A stretch of DNA of 64,000 bases from Pontibacter ummariensis (GCF_900188175.1 NZ_FZOQ01000012.1:1-64000); one strand, 5' to 3'; positions 14,881 to 23,571 are shown, numbered from the stretch's first letter. The notes: a model not told the origin generated them from the letters alone. Made by a program: numbers and translations.

Positions 14881-16665
14881 CTATTCCGAATCCTCTGACT
14901 GCAGCTGCCGTTCGTACAGCACTTTGTACAGGCCCTCCTGGTTGATCAGTTCCTCGTGCGAGCCGTGCTGCACGATCTCTCCATCATCCAGCACCAAGAT
15001 CCTGTCCGCCAGCTTTACGGACGATACCCTGTGCGAGATAATGATAGAAGTACGGTTGTGCATGATACGACGCAGGCTGTTCAGGATGGCGTTCTCTGTT
15101 TTGGTATCTACAGCAGAGAGTGAATCGTCGAGGATCAGGATGCTAGGCTCGCGCACCAGGGCCCGAGCAATGGACACCCGCTGCTTTTGGCCGCCCGATA
15201 AAGTTATGCCGCGTTCCCCAAGCTTTGTATCGAACTGCTCCGGGAAGCGGACAATGTTCTCGTACACGTCGGCGTCTTTGGCAGCCTGTAGCATTTGCTC
15301 CTCAGTAATGCTTGGAAGCCCGAAACCAATGTTGTTCCGGATAGTGTCGGAGAAGAGGAACACGTCCTGTGGCACATAGCCAATCTGGCTGCGCAGGCTC
15401 TCCAGGTTATAGTCCCGCACGTCGACCCCATCAATCAGGATACGGCCGCCCGTCACATCGTACATCCGCGGAAGCAGGTTAGCGATGGTGCTCTTGCCTG
15501 AACCGGTGTTGCCAATTACCGCCAGCGTCTCACCATGCTTAATGCCAAAGGAAACTTGCTTAAGGGCATGAATGTGCGTGTCGGGGTACACAAAGTCAAC
15601 GTTCTCGAACACGATGTCGCCTTCAATGGGTTTGCTAACATTGTGGCGTGAGACGATATCGTTCTTCGTGTGCAGGAACTCGTTAATGCGGCTCTGTGAG
15701 GCCGCTGCCCGCTGTACCAAGCTTGCCGTCCAGCCCAGGGAGGTAACAGGCCAGGTAAGCATGTTCACGTAAATGATAAACTCCGCAATGTTCCCCGTGG
15801 TGATGCTTCCGTTAATCACCTCCTGTCCGCCGATGTACACGGTAATGATCGTGCTAAGGCCCACCAGGAACAGCACCAGCGGGAAGAACAGGGAGTTAAC
15901 GAAGTTCAGCTCCAGTGACTTATCTTTGTAGGTGTTGCTGGAGGTGATAAAGTTGTTGTGGGAGTCATCTTCCCGGACAAAAGACTTTAGTACCCGGATA
16001 CCAGAAAAAGCCTCCTGCACAAAGGTGGTAATGCCCGAGAGGCTTCGCTGTATCTCATCCGACTTACGCTGGATAATGGTGTTGACATAGTAGATGCTGA
16101 TGGCCAGTATGGGTAGCGGAATCAGGGTGTACAATGTCAGCTTTACGTTTACCGACAGCATGTACGGGATCACCATCAGGAACAAGATCACCAGGTTCAT
16201 GCCGTACATAATGGCCGGACCCAGGTACATGCGCACCCGGCTCACATCATCCGCAATGCGCGACATGAGGTCGCCGGTGTTGTTCTTCCGGTAAAAGCTT
16301 AGCGGCAGGCTCTGGTAGTGCGCGTAAATCTCGTTCTTGAGGTCGTTCTCGATCAGGCGACTCATGACGATGATCGTTTGGCGCACAAAGAAGAGGAACA
16401 GGCCCCGCAGCAGCGCCATGACCAGGATAATGGCCCCGTAAATCAGAATACTTCTCGCAAAAATGTCATAAACGAGTTCCTGTTGTGCCAGGCCCTCGTA
16501 CAAACTATGGAGGCTGATGCCTTCTTTGATGAGGTTAAAGGCATAGCGCACCACCTGGGCCGGCAGGATCTGGAAGAAGGTGGAAATAATCGTAAACAGC
16601 AGGCCCAGTAGGAGCCTGTATTTATACTTAAGCAGGTATTTATTAAGGTAACTTAGTGACTTCAC
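14881..16665 (-). CDS. ABC exporter half-transporter, Asp in place of catalytic Glu
   Basis: A 594-residue membrane-ATPase fusion (six helices in about 15-310, ATPase about 345-590). Walker A is GNTGSGKST, the Q-loop VPQDVFLFSDT, the signature LSGGQKQR is canonical, but Walker B reads ILILDDSLSAVD, with Asp instead of the catalytic Glu; the switch His is in SHRVSS. A canonical signature with an Asp Walker B is the mark of the TM287/BmrC-like half of heterodimeric exporters. The matching half with intact Glu and weakened signature is encoded at 11322-13091 on the other strand. Substrate unknown; lipids or drugs are typical. Sole candidate start at 16665 is an in-frame ATG. Confidence 0.88.
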   Translation of the reverse strand: MKSLSYLNKYLLKYKYRLLLGLLFTIISTFFQILPAQVVRYAFNLIKEGISLHSLYEGLAQQELVYDIFARSILIYGAIILVMALLRGLFLFFVRQTIIVMSRLIENDLKNEIYAHYQSLPLSFYRKNNTGDLMSRIADDVSRVRMYLGPAIMYGMNLVILFLMVIPYMLSVNVKLTLYTLIPLPILAISIYYVNTIIQRKSDEIQRSLSGITTFVQEAFSGIRVLKSFVREDDSHNNFITSSNTYKDKSLELNFVNSLFFPLVLFLVGLSTIITVYIGGQEVINGSITTGNIAEFIIYVNMLTWPVTSLGWTASLVQRAAASQSRINEFLHTKNDIVSRHNVSKPIEGDIVFENVDFVYPDTHIHALKQVSFGIKHGETLAVIGNTGSGKSTIANLLPRMYDVTGGRILIDGVDVRDYNLESLRSQIGYVPQDVFLFSDTIRNNIGFGLPSITEEQMLQAAKDADVYENIVRFPEQFDTKLGERGITLSGGQKQRVSIARALVREPSILILDDSLSAVDTKTENAILNSLRRIMHNRTSIIISHRVSSVKLADRILVLDDGEIVQHGSHEELINQEGLYKVLYERQLQSEDSE

Positions 16666-16714
16666 AGCTTATTTTCAGGTCCACGGGCTTTTACGCAGAC
16701 ATATAAAGTACAAA

Positions 16715-16744
16715 TTGAATTAATAAAAAAAAGAAGTAATTTCG
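16715..16744 (+). promoter_or_regulatory. Promoter of leucine dehydrogenase gene
   Basis: TTG (16715-16717), 19-base spacer, TAATTTCG (16737-16744; one mismatch to TAnnTTTG). It leaves a leader of about 65 bases containing a G-run. Confidence 0.5.
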
Positions 16745-16814
16745 CACCGCGAAACGGGGGGTGGGGGTAAGGCCTCACATACAAAGATAGAATAACCCAT
16801 AATCAAATCTATAA

Positions 16815-17915
16815 ATGGTCGAGTTAAAAGAAGTCGCGCCTAAAAAGGACAAGGCCGTCTTTGCTCAGATATCAGACTACAATCACGAGCAAATTGTTTT
16901 CTGCCATGACAAAGAAACGGGTCTGAAGGCCATCATTGGCATCCACAACACGGTACTGGGGCCTGCCTTGGGTGGTACCCGGATGTGGTCTTACGCTTCG
17001 GAGGCGGAGGCACTGGATGATGTGCTGCGCCTGTCGAGGGGGATGACCTACAAAGCGGCTATCTCCGGCCTTAATCTTGGTGGCGGTAAAGCCGTTATCA
17101 TCGGGGACGCCAAAAAAGACAAGAGCGAGGCATTGCTGCGCAAGTTCGGCCGTTTCATTAAAAACCTGAACGGAGCCTACATTACGGCGGAAGACGTGGG
17201 GATGACGACCAAGGACATGGAGTATATCCGCATGGAGACAGAGCACGTGTCCGGCCTGCCGGAGTCTATGGGCGGTGGCGGCGATCCTTCGCCAGTAACG
17301 GCCTACGGTACTTACATGGGCATGAAAGCGGCTGCCAAGAAAGCTTTCGGCACAGACGCGCTATCTGGTAAGAAAGTTTCTGTACAGGGTGTAGGCCATG
17401 TAGGCGGCTACCTGGTGGAGTTGCTGGCCAAGGAGAATGCTGAGGTTTATATCACGGACATCTATGAGGACCGCCTGCGGGAGGTGTCTAACAAGTACGG
17501 CGCCAAAGTGGTGAGCATGGACGAGATCTACGACCTGGACGTGGACATCTACTCGCCTTGCGCCTTGGGTGGGACAATAAACGACAACACCATTAACCGC
17601 CTGAAGTGCCAGGTTATTGCCGGTTGCGCCAACAACCAGCTGCGCGATGAGAACGTGCACGGGCCGGCACTGGTGGAGAAAGGAATCGTGTACGCGCCAG
17701 ACTTCCTGATTAACGCCGGTGGCCTGATCAATGTGTACTCTGAGCTGGTAGGCTACAACCGCGACAATGCTTATGCACAGACAGAGCGTATTTACGGGTA
17801 TACCCTGGATATCTTTAACCTGGCCGAGAAAGAAGGAATACACAACCAATTGGCCGCCATGAGAATGGCCGAGCAGCGTATTCAAAGCATCGGTAAGGTC
17901 CGGTCTACGTATTAA
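16815..17915 (+). CDS. ldh: Leucine dehydrogenase (Glu/Leu/Phe/Val dehydrogenase family)
   Basis: A 366-residue NAD-dependent amino-acid dehydrogenase. The N-terminal catalytic domain has LGPALGGTRMW (about 49-59), the substrate-binding and catalytic lysines in MTYKAAISGLNLGGGKAVI (about 77-95) and the aspartate in AEDVGMTTKDM. The C-terminal Rossmann domain begins with VSVQGVGHVGGYL (about 190-202). It fits leucine dehydrogenase, which deaminates branched-chain amino acids to 2-oxo acids. In Bacteroidota it probably feeds branched-chain fatty acid synthesis as well as catabolism. Monocistronic, with a strong terminator at 17950. Confidence 0.9.
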   Translation: MVELKEVAPKKDKAVFAQISDYNHEQIVFCHDKETGLKAIIGIHNTVLGPALGGTRMWSYASEAEALDDVLRLSRGMTYKAAISGLNLGGGKAVIIGDAKKDKSEALLRKFGRFIKNLNGAYITAEDVGMTTKDMEYIRMETEHVSGLPESMGGGGDPSPVTAYGTYMGMKAAAKKAFGTDALSGKKVSVQGVGHVGGYLVELLAKENAEVYITDIYEDRLREVSNKYGAKVVSMDEIYDLDVDIYSPCALGGTINDNTINRLKCQVIAGCANNQLRDENVHGPALVEKGIVYAPDFLINAGGLINVYSELVGYNRDNAYAQTERIYGYTLDIFNLAEKEGIHNQLAAMRMAEQRIQSIGKVRSTY

Positions 17916-17949
17916 GGGACAAAGCCTGCGTAAACAAAGGACATAACGT

Positions 17950-17985
17950 ACAAAAGTGCTGCACGACCTGTGGCACTTTTGTTTT
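17950..17985 (+). terminator. Intrinsic terminator behind leucine dehydrogenase
   Basis: ACAAAAGTGC (17950-17959) pairs with GCACTTTTGT (17973-17982), then TTT. Confidence 0.85.
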
Positions 17986-18124
17986 AAAAGCAGGCTCAAG
18001 TTTCGGGGCCTGTGGAACTATCGCCTGGTTTTTTTCTTTTGAAAAAAACAGGCTCAGAAACATAGCGGACACCCGGTGTCAGTGTTATTAGATTTTACAA
18101 AAAAACGCTCTTTAAAATAAGAAT

Positions 18125-19297
18125 ATGCTCAACCGCAGGACACTACGAATTAAGGCAATGCAGGCCATCTATGCCTATATGCAAGCTGTAGGTTCAGACT
18201 ATCTGCTCGCCTTAGACCAGATAGGGGAGGACTTTGCACCGGACCTGAACTCGATGGAGGTACAGGACAGAAAGCTACTGGAAGGAAGAAAGCAAATTGC
18301 CACGCTACTCTTTAAAGAGTGGTATGAAACCCAGCAGTTTGATGCAGAGGAGGCGGATAAGGAAACCCTCCAAGCGGTAAACAGAGCCATCGTTTACTAC
18401 CAGAACCTGGTTAAGAAAGACTACAAGTACTACGGCAACCAGATGCTGAGTGCGGTAGAGCGTATCTATGACCATTACCTGGGTACCCTTCAGATCTTAG
18501 AGGTGCTGGTAGGCCTGATAGAGGAGGAGGAAGAGAAGAAAGAGAAACGCTTTACTGCCGCCACAGGCCCTGACACCAAACGCTTCCTGCAGAACCGCGT
18601 GGTACAGCGCCTGCTCCAGAACAAATCTTACCAGGACAGCATCATCCGCCGCAACATTAGCTGGGGTTCCGACATCAGCGAGATCCGCACCGTTTACAAG
18701 AACATCCTGAAGCAGGATGAGGTGTTCCTGAGCTACCTGAAATTGCCTTCACCTACCCTGGAGGACGACCTGGAGGTGGTGAAACATATTTTCAAAAACA
18801 TTATCTTTAAAGAAAAAAACTTACAATCTTTGTTTGAAGAGCAAGACCTGAACTGGGTTGAGAACAAGGCCATTGTAAAAAGTCTCGTCAACAAAACCAT
18901 CAAGATTTTTGGTGAGGAGGCAGAGGAAGACAGGCAACTACTGGACTTGTCGGCCAACTGGGAAGATGACAAGGCTTTCTTTGAGGACCTGTATTACCAG
19001 ACGGTGCAGGAAGATGAGAAGTATGAGGCCATGATCGCCTCCAGCGTGCAGAACTGGGATGTGGAGCGTGTTGCACTGCTCGACAAGATTATCCTGAAGA
19101 TGGCCCTGAGCGAAATGTTCATCTTCCGCAGCATACCGGTAAAGGTAACGATTAACGAGTACATCGAAATCTCGAAGCTGTACAGCACACCAAAGAGCAA
19201 GCAGTTCATCAACGGCGTGCTGGACAAAATGGCGCAGGAGCTCACCTCCAAAGGCGAAATACGTAAGTCGGGTCGTGGCTTGATTGATAACAAATAG
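18125..19297 (+). CDS. nusB: Transcription antitermination protein NusB, long form
   Basis: A 390-residue protein. It starts with the NusB-like MLNRRTLRIKAMQAIYAYMQ, has a Lys/Glu-rich helical insertion in the middle and ends in a recognisable NusB core: VERVALLDKIILKMALSEM (about 315-333), IPVKVTINEYIEISKLYSTP and FINGVLDKM. NusB binds boxA RNA with S10 in rRNA antitermination. Bacteroidota members are about twice as long as the 140-residue E. coli protein, so the length is normal for the phylum. It leads a row of genes to coaE at 23216. Confidence 0.9.
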   Translation: MLNRRTLRIKAMQAIYAYMQAVGSDYLLALDQIGEDFAPDLNSMEVQDRKLLEGRKQIATLLFKEWYETQQFDAEEADKETLQAVNRAIVYYQNLVKKDYKYYGNQMLSAVERIYDHYLGTLQILEVLVGLIEEEEEKKEKRFTAATGPDTKRFLQNRVVQRLLQNKSYQDSIIRRNISWGSDISEIRTVYKNILKQDEVFLSYLKLPSPTLEDDLEVVKHIFKNIIFKEKNLQSLFEEQDLNWVENKAIVKSLVNKTIKIFGEEAEEDRQLLDLSANWEDDKAFFEDLYYQTVQEDEKYEAMIASSVQNWDVERVALLDKIILKMALSEMFIFRSIPVKVTINEYIEISKLYSTPKSKQFINGVLDKMAQELTSKGEIRKSGRGLIDNK

Positions 19298-19350
19298 CCC
19301 TTCTTTCCACCCGGCGTAGCCTCAGTAGGGGAGGCGCCGTAAAAGAAGGG
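19298..19350 (+). other. Branched hairpin directly behind nusB
   Basis: CCCTTCTTT (19298-19306) pairs with AAAGAAGGG (19342-19350); inside it CGGC (19312-19315) pairs with GCCG (19336-19339) and GCCTC (19319-19323) with GAGGC (19331-19335). It begins on the base after the nusB stop codon. No T-run follows, so it is not a normal terminator; it may be an mRNA processing or stability element. Confidence 0.6.
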
Positions 19351-19388
19351 AAATTTCGTACCTGAGATATTAAGCATACACAACAACT

Positions 19389-19694
19389 ATGAGTAAGAAG
19401 ACAAATACACTACTTGCCTTTGCCTCTGGCGCTGCAGTTGGTGCCATGGCTGGCATACTTTTCGCACCCGATAAAGGAAGAGAGACGCGTAGCTGGCTGA
19501 GCTATCGGCTGGAGAAATATCGTGACACACTGGCAGACTTAACGCAGCAGCTTGTTGCGAAAAGCGATAACCTGCCCTCCAGCGCCAAGTCAGAAGGTCA
19601 GCGTGTGATACAAGACGCGAAAGACAAAGCCGAAAAACTGCTCGGCGATGTAGACTCACTCATCAATGAGATTAATAGCAGGAAAGAACTATAA
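19389..19694 (+). CDS. YtxH domain-containing protein
   Basis: A 101-residue protein. An N-terminal hydrophobic, glycine/alanine-rich segment (LLAFASGAAVGAMAGILFAP, residues 8-27) is followed by DKGRETR and a charged amphipathic helix, which is the YtxH pattern. YtxH proteins are small membrane-anchored proteins linked to general stress responses in Bacillus; the role in Bacteroidota is unknown. It sits 4 bases before the isocitrate dehydrogenase gene and is likely cotranscribed with it. Confidence 0.8.
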   Translation: MSKKTNTLLAFASGAAVGAMAGILFAPDKGRETRSWLSYRLEKYRDTLADLTQQLVAKSDNLPSSAKSEGQRVIQDAKDKAEKLLGDVDSLINEINSRKEL

Positions 19695-19697
19695 AAC

Positions 19698-20696
19698 ATG
19701 ATACAAGTTACCCTCATCCCCGGCGACGGGATAGGCCCTGAGATCACGGAAGCTGTTAAGGCTATTTTTAGTGCTGCTAACGTGCCCCTAACTTGGGAAG
19801 AAGAAAACGCTGGGCAGACGACTTTTGATGCGGTTGGCGAACTGATACCCTCTACGCTGATTGCTTCTCTTAAGAAAAACAAGGTCGCCCTGAAGGGGCC
19901 GATCACGACCCCTGTTGGCAAAGGGTTCAAAAGCATTAACGTGCAGCTGCGCCAGATGTTTGATCTTTACTCAAACGTAAGGCCGGCTAAGACCACGAAA
20001 GGCATCGAGACGCGCTTTGAGAACGTGAACTCGGTGCTTTTCCGTGAAAACACCGAAGGGCTGTACTCTGGCCTGGAGATATTTGATGAGCGCCTGCAGA
20101 TCGCAGACTCCATCTCGCGCGTTACCCGCGTGGGCTGTGAGAAGATTGTGCGTGCCGCCTTCGAGTTTGCCTCGAAGCAAGGGCGCCAAAGAGTAACAGC
20201 CGTGCATAAGGCAAACATCCTGAAGCAAGCAGGAGCCCTCTTCCTGAATGTGTTCAGAGAGATTGCCAAAGAGTATCCGAGTATACAGGCCGACGATATC
20301 ATCATCGACAACATGTGCATGCAGCTGGTTGTGAAGCCGGAGAAGTTTGATGTGATCGTAACGACAAACCTATTCGGGGATATCCTGTCTGACCTGTGCG
20401 CAGGCCTGGTGGGTGGCCTGGGTGTAGTAGCCGGTGCGAACATCGGTGACAACATGGCCATCTTTGAGGCAGTACACGGCTCGGCTCCCGATATTGCTGG
20501 CAAGGGAATTGCTAACCCTACAGCGTTACTGCGCTCTGCCATCATGATGCTGCACCACCTGGATCTGAAAGCGGAGGCTGATCGCATTGAGGCGGCCCTG
20601 GAGGCAACTCTGGTAAATAAAGAGGAATGCACAGGCGACCTGGGTGGGAAAGCAAGCACAATGGAATTTGCGCAGAACATCATCGCAAAACTTTAA
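19698..20696 (+). CDS. NAD-dependent isocitrate dehydrogenase (IDH/IPMDH family)
   Basis: A 332-residue beta-decarboxylating dehydrogenase. It starts MIQVTLIPGDGIGPEI, has FRENTEGLYSGLE (about 115-127), VTAVHKANILKQAGALF with the catalytic lysine (about 167-183), the metal-binding aspartates in TTNLFGDILSDL (about 221-232) and AVHGSAPDIAGKGIANPTA (about 258-276). Length and the ENTEGLYSG segment fit the short NAD-type isocitrate dehydrogenase rather than 3-isopropylmalate dehydrogenase, though homoisocitrate-type activity cannot be excluded by sequence alone. It would supply 2-oxoglutarate, the keto acid used by the glutamate dehydrogenases elsewhere in the window. Confidence 0.85.
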   Translation: MIQVTLIPGDGIGPEITEAVKAIFSAANVPLTWEEENAGQTTFDAVGELIPSTLIASLKKNKVALKGPITTPVGKGFKSINVQLRQMFDLYSNVRPAKTTKGIETRFENVNSVLFRENTEGLYSGLEIFDERLQIADSISRVTRVGCEKIVRAAFEFASKQGRQRVTAVHKANILKQAGALFLNVFREIAKEYPSIQADDIIIDNMCMQLVVKPEKFDVIVTTNLFGDILSDLCAGLVGGLGVVAGANIGDNMAIFEAVHGSAPDIAGKGIANPTALLRSAIMMLHHLDLKAEADRIEAALEATLVNKEECTGDLGGKASTMEFAQNIIAKL

Positions 20697-20720
20697 TTTA
20701 AACCCTTTTTCTAGTTAGAT

Positions 20721-21266
20721 ATGAGAAAGAACATTTTTATGGCAGCTAGCTTAGCGGTAGCCCTTTTTGCGGCCGGCTGCGACAGCAACGCAGGCAATAA
20801 CGAAACTGTAGCTGCTGAGGCACCGGTTGTGGTAGAAGAGCCTGTAGCAGCAGCTCCTATCGAAAACCCTAATGTCGTTCCGGCAAACGAGGTAGTGGCA
20901 GATGAGAATGCCCCTGTCATGACCTTTGCGGAAACAGAGTACGATTTCGGTACGGTAAAGCAGGGAGAGACCGTAAAGCACACGTTCGAGTTTACGAACA
21001 CCGGCGCCTCTCCGCTGATCATCGAGAACGCCTCTGCTACCTGCGGCTGTACCGTGCCGGAGTGGCCACGTGAGCCAATTGCCCCAGGCGAGAAAGGACA
21101 GATCGGTGTTGTGTTCAATACTACCGGTAAAGTAGGCCAGCAGTTACCCACCGTTACTGTGCGTGCAAATACACAGCCTAACATCGTAAAAGTATCGATG
21201 AAGGGTAATGTGGCAACGAGCAGCATCCCAACGGCAGGAGCCGACGGTCCGGTACGCCGCAATTAA
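20721..21266 (+). CDS. DUF1573 domain-containing lipoprotein
   Basis: A 181-residue lipoprotein with lipobox FAAGC (Cys20), an Ala/Glu/Val-rich linker (about 22-70) and a DUF1573 domain (about 72-165) with YDFGTVKQGETVKHTFEFTN and ATCGCTVPEWPREPIAPGE. DUF1573 is an immunoglobulin-like/ASH-type fold common in Bacteroidota; function unknown. The position before yajC, the CdaR-like gene and coaE is conserved in many Bacteroidota genomes. Confidence 0.87.
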   Translation: MRKNIFMAASLAVALFAAGCDSNAGNNETVAAEAPVVVEEPVAAAPIENPNVVPANEVVADENAPVMTFAETEYDFGTVKQGETVKHTFEFTNTGASPLIIENASATCGCTVPEWPREPIAPGEKGQIGVVFNTTGKVGQQLPTVTVRANTQPNIVKVSMKGNVATSSIPTAGADGPVRRN

Positions 21267-21298
21267 TCGACCCCTTCGTTATATAGAGCATACACCAC

Positions 21299-21604
21299 AT
21301 GAGAACCCTTTTCCTGCAAGCGCCGGACGGAGGCATGCTGCCTCAGTTGCTAATGTTTGGCGCTATTATTCTTGTCTTTTATTTTTTCATGATCCGGCCG
21401 CAGCAGAAAAAAATGCGCGACCAGAAGAAGTTCCGCGAGGAGCTGACGAAAGGAATGATGGTTGTTACCATTAGTGGGTTACACGGCAGACTGATCGCAA
21501 TAGAAGATGAGACCATTACGTTAGAGGTCGATAAAGGCGTACGTTTAACGTTTGACAAGACCGCTGTCTCCATGGAAGCTACCATGCGAGTGCAAAAACA
21601 ATAG
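21299..21604 (+). CDS. yajC: Preprotein translocase subunit YajC
   Basis: A 101-residue protein with one membrane helix (about 14-35, MLPQLLMFGAIILVFYFFMI) followed by the family hallmark RPQQKKMRDQKKF and a small cytoplasmic domain (GMMVVTISGLHGRLIAIED). YajC associates with SecDF and the SecYEG translocon. Size and order are normal. It is 5 bases before the CdaR-like gene. Confidence 0.93.
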   Translation: MRTLFLQAPDGGMLPQLLMFGAIILVFYFFMIRPQQKKMRDQKKFREELTKGMMVVTISGLHGRLIAIEDETITLEVDKGVRLTFDKTAVSMEATMRVQKQ

Positions 21605-21609
21605 CAGCT

Positions 21610-22614
21610 TTGCCGCTTGAGAATGCAAAAAATATAGTTTCATGGTTTGCGAGGCCATTTCAGCCACGAACAAAGCAATACTGGCGTGTCGTATTGCTTT
21701 GTTTCGTGGCGGCCTCCACCTTTTGGCTGCTCAACGCGCTCAATAAAAGCTACTCCACACAAATCACCTACCCTATCCGGTTTGTGTATAATGCCCGTAA
21801 CCTCGTTCCTATTAACCCCCTGCCAGAAGAAGTTACCATTAACGTAACCGGCAAAGGATGGAAACTGCTGCGCAAAAGCCTGCGCTTAGAGGTACAGCCA
21901 GCCGAGGTGTTTATCCGCAACCTTCCCCGCAACAATTACCTCCTGGGCTCGGCCCTGCGCCCAGCCTTGGTCAATGCCTTGGACGGCCTGCAACTGAATT
22001 TTGTGGTGACAGATACCATTCACTTCGACTTCGACCAGCGTGTGGTAAAGCGGGTGCCTCTGTTCCTGGACCCATCGCAGACCCTGACAGATGCCGGTCA
22101 TACAATAGTGGGCCCTGTGCGCGTACGACCCGACTCAGTTACTTTTGTAGGGCCTTCCTCGCTGGTCGATAGCCTGCCCGACCCGTTTCTGCTGCGCTTG
22201 CCGGAGGAAAACCTTACAGGCCCGACCAAGGTGTCCGTACCCATAGACTACGACTATGAGTCTTTAATACAGGCCTCAGTGCAGGAAGCTGCGGTAGAGG
22301 TAAATGTAGGAACCCTGGTACAGGAAGAGCGCCAGGTAATTCCCGAACTAGTAAATGTGCCGGAAGGCGTGGAGCTAAGTTTAAGGCCTCCAATTGCTGT
22401 TGTGCGTTACCAGGTGCTGCAGGACTCGGTACCCTTGCTTAACCGGGAAGCTTTTAAAGTAGTGCTGGATTACCGTAATTACAATAGGAGTGACTCGACG
22501 CTTGTGCCGGAGGTGGTGCAGCAGGCCAGGGGTGCCCGAGGCGTACAGGTGTGGCCAGAGGCCATAAAGGCCATCAGGCAGCAGCCTGAGGAGAATAACC
22601 GGAGAAGAAGGTAA
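21610..22614 (+). CDS. YbbR/CdaR-like domain protein
   Basis: A 334-residue protein starting at TTG. A single membrane helix (about 27-45, VVLLCFVAASTFWLLNAL) anchors an extracytoplasmic part made of YbbR-like beta repeats (about 50-130 and 135-315), as in VTGKGWKLLRKSLRLEVQPA and VRPDSVTFVGPSSLVDSLP. In Firmicutes CdaR proteins regulate the diadenylate cyclase CdaA; in Bacteroidota the protein is encoded next to yajC and coaE without cdaA nearby, as here, and its role is unproven. It ends 2 bases before coaE. Confidence 0.8.
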   Translation: MPLENAKNIVSWFARPFQPRTKQYWRVVLLCFVAASTFWLLNALNKSYSTQITYPIRFVYNARNLVPINPLPEEVTINVTGKGWKLLRKSLRLEVQPAEVFIRNLPRNNYLLGSALRPALVNALDGLQLNFVVTDTIHFDFDQRVVKRVPLFLDPSQTLTDAGHTIVGPVRVRPDSVTFVGPSSLVDSLPDPFLLRLPEENLTGPTKVSVPIDYDYESLIQASVQEAAVEVNVGTLVQEERQVIPELVNVPEGVELSLRPPIAVVRYQVLQDSVPLLNREAFKVVLDYRNYNRSDSTLVPEVVQQARGARGVQVWPEAIKAIRQQPEENNRRRR

Positions 22615-22616
22615 AC

Positions 22617-23216
22617 ATGCTCAAGATAGGTATAACCGGTGGCATTGGCGTAGGTAAGACGGTGGTAAGCCGTATGTTTGCCTTGCTCGGAATCCCTGTG
22701 TACGACTCTGACGCCCGCGCCAAATGGGTGATGCGCCACGACGAAGCCCTGCGGCAGGAGTTAGTAGCTGCCTTTGGACAGGAGACCTTTACAGAGGCAG
22801 GTGAGCTAAACCGTTCTTATGTTGCCAGTATTGTCTTTAATAACCCTGAGCGGCTGGAGCAACTGAATGGGCTGGTGCATCCGCATGTAAGGCAGGACTT
22901 TGAAAGCTGGGTAAAAGCGCAGGAAGGTAAGCCCTACGTCCTGAAAGAGGCGGCGCTGATGTATGAGTCAGAGGCCTGGAGGCAGATGGATCAGATTATT
23001 ACCGTTTATGCCCCCCTGGATGTACGGCTCAAACGGTTGCTGCAGCGCGATACCCACCGAACAGAAGAAGATATCAGAGCGATTATTGCCAAGCAGCTCA
23101 GCGAGGAGGAAAAGATGGCCAGGGCAGCGCACGTGGTATATAATGATGACCAGCGGCTTGTTATCCCGCAGGTGTTAACCCTTCACGCGCAATTCCTTTC
23201 CCACGGTAACAACTAA
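22617..23216 (+). CDS. coaE: Dephospho-CoA kinase
   Basis: A 199-residue P-loop kinase that adds the 3'-phosphate to dephospho-CoA, the last step of coenzyme A synthesis. The P-loop is GITGGIGVGKTVV (5-17), followed by PVYDSDARAKWVM (about 29-41), HPHVRQDF (about 88-95) and RLKRLLQRD with TEEDIRAIIAKQLSEEEK. Normal length. Last gene of the row that starts at nusB. Confidence 0.95.
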   Translation: MLKIGITGGIGVGKTVVSRMFALLGIPVYDSDARAKWVMRHDEALRQELVAAFGQETFTEAGELNRSYVASIVFNNPERLEQLNGLVHPHVRQDFESWVKAQEGKPYVLKEAALMYESEAWRQMDQIITVYAPLDVRLKRLLQRDTHRTEEDIRAIIAKQLSEEEKMARAAHVVYNDDQRLVIPQVLTLHAQFLSHGNN

Positions 23217-23372
23217 CCTAACCCTTATTGTCACCTAGCGGAGACCCCTGCGAGACGATTAAAAGCAGAGGAGGTACACTATTGCCCATGGCCTGTCCGT
23301 TTCAAAAGTACGGGTTGTATAAAGCTACAAGAAGGTAGAGCCAGAGCAACAGCTGCGGAAAGTATAGACATA

Positions 23373-23402
23373 AAAAAAGGACAAATCTAAATTTGTCCTT
23401 TT
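23373..23402 (-). terminator. Terminator behind tRNA-Val copy 1
   Basis: AAAGGACAAAT and ATTTGTCCTTT form an 11-bp stem with a CTAA loop; the minus strand ends in a T-run (from the A-run at 23372-23378). Confidence 0.85.
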
Positions 23403-23403
23403 G

Positions 23404-23478
23404 TGGGGCGTACTGGATTCGAACCAGTGACCCCCTGCTTGTAAGGCAGGTGCTCTGAACCAGCTGAGCTAACACCCC
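23404..23478 (-). tRNA. tRNA-Val (anticodon UAC), copy 1
   Basis: The minus strand folds as a 75-base cloverleaf: acceptor GGGGTGT with discriminator A, D-arm TAGCTCAGCTGGTTCAGAGC, anticodon stem-loop CCTGCCTTACAAGCAGG with anticodon TAC, T-arm CTGGTTCGAATCCAG. CCA is not encoded. The pairing partner ACGCCCC at the 3' end allows one non-Watson-Crick pair. Sequence identical to copy 2. Confidence 0.95.
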
Positions 23479-23540
23479 GGTTGTTGTTTTTCTTGCCCTT
23501 ATGCCCTTTTACTGATACAGAAAATAAGGCATGTGACATA

Positions 23541-23570
23541 AAAAAAGGACAAATCTAAATTTGTCCTTTT
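23541..23570 (-). terminator. Terminator between the two tRNA-Val genes
   Basis: Same stem-loop as at 23373-23402. If it works fully, copy 1 would need readthrough or its own promoter in the 56-base separator. Confidence 0.8.
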
Positions 23571-23571
23571 G

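Larger units (their letters stand above)
23367..23478 (-). repeat. 112-bp direct repeat, copy 1 (terminator plus tRNA-Val)
   Basis: Positions 23367-23478 are identical to 23535-23646 (offset 168). Each copy holds a complete tRNA-Val gene and the terminator behind it. The bases beyond both ends differ, so the copies are a bounded tandem duplication with a 56-base separator. Confidence 0.93.

Noticed and set aside
19698..20696. 3-isopropylmalate dehydrogenase (leuB)
   Set aside because: Family is right, but there are no leu genes nearby and the length and ENTEGLYSG segment fit NAD-type isocitrate dehydrogenase better; other substrates remain possible.
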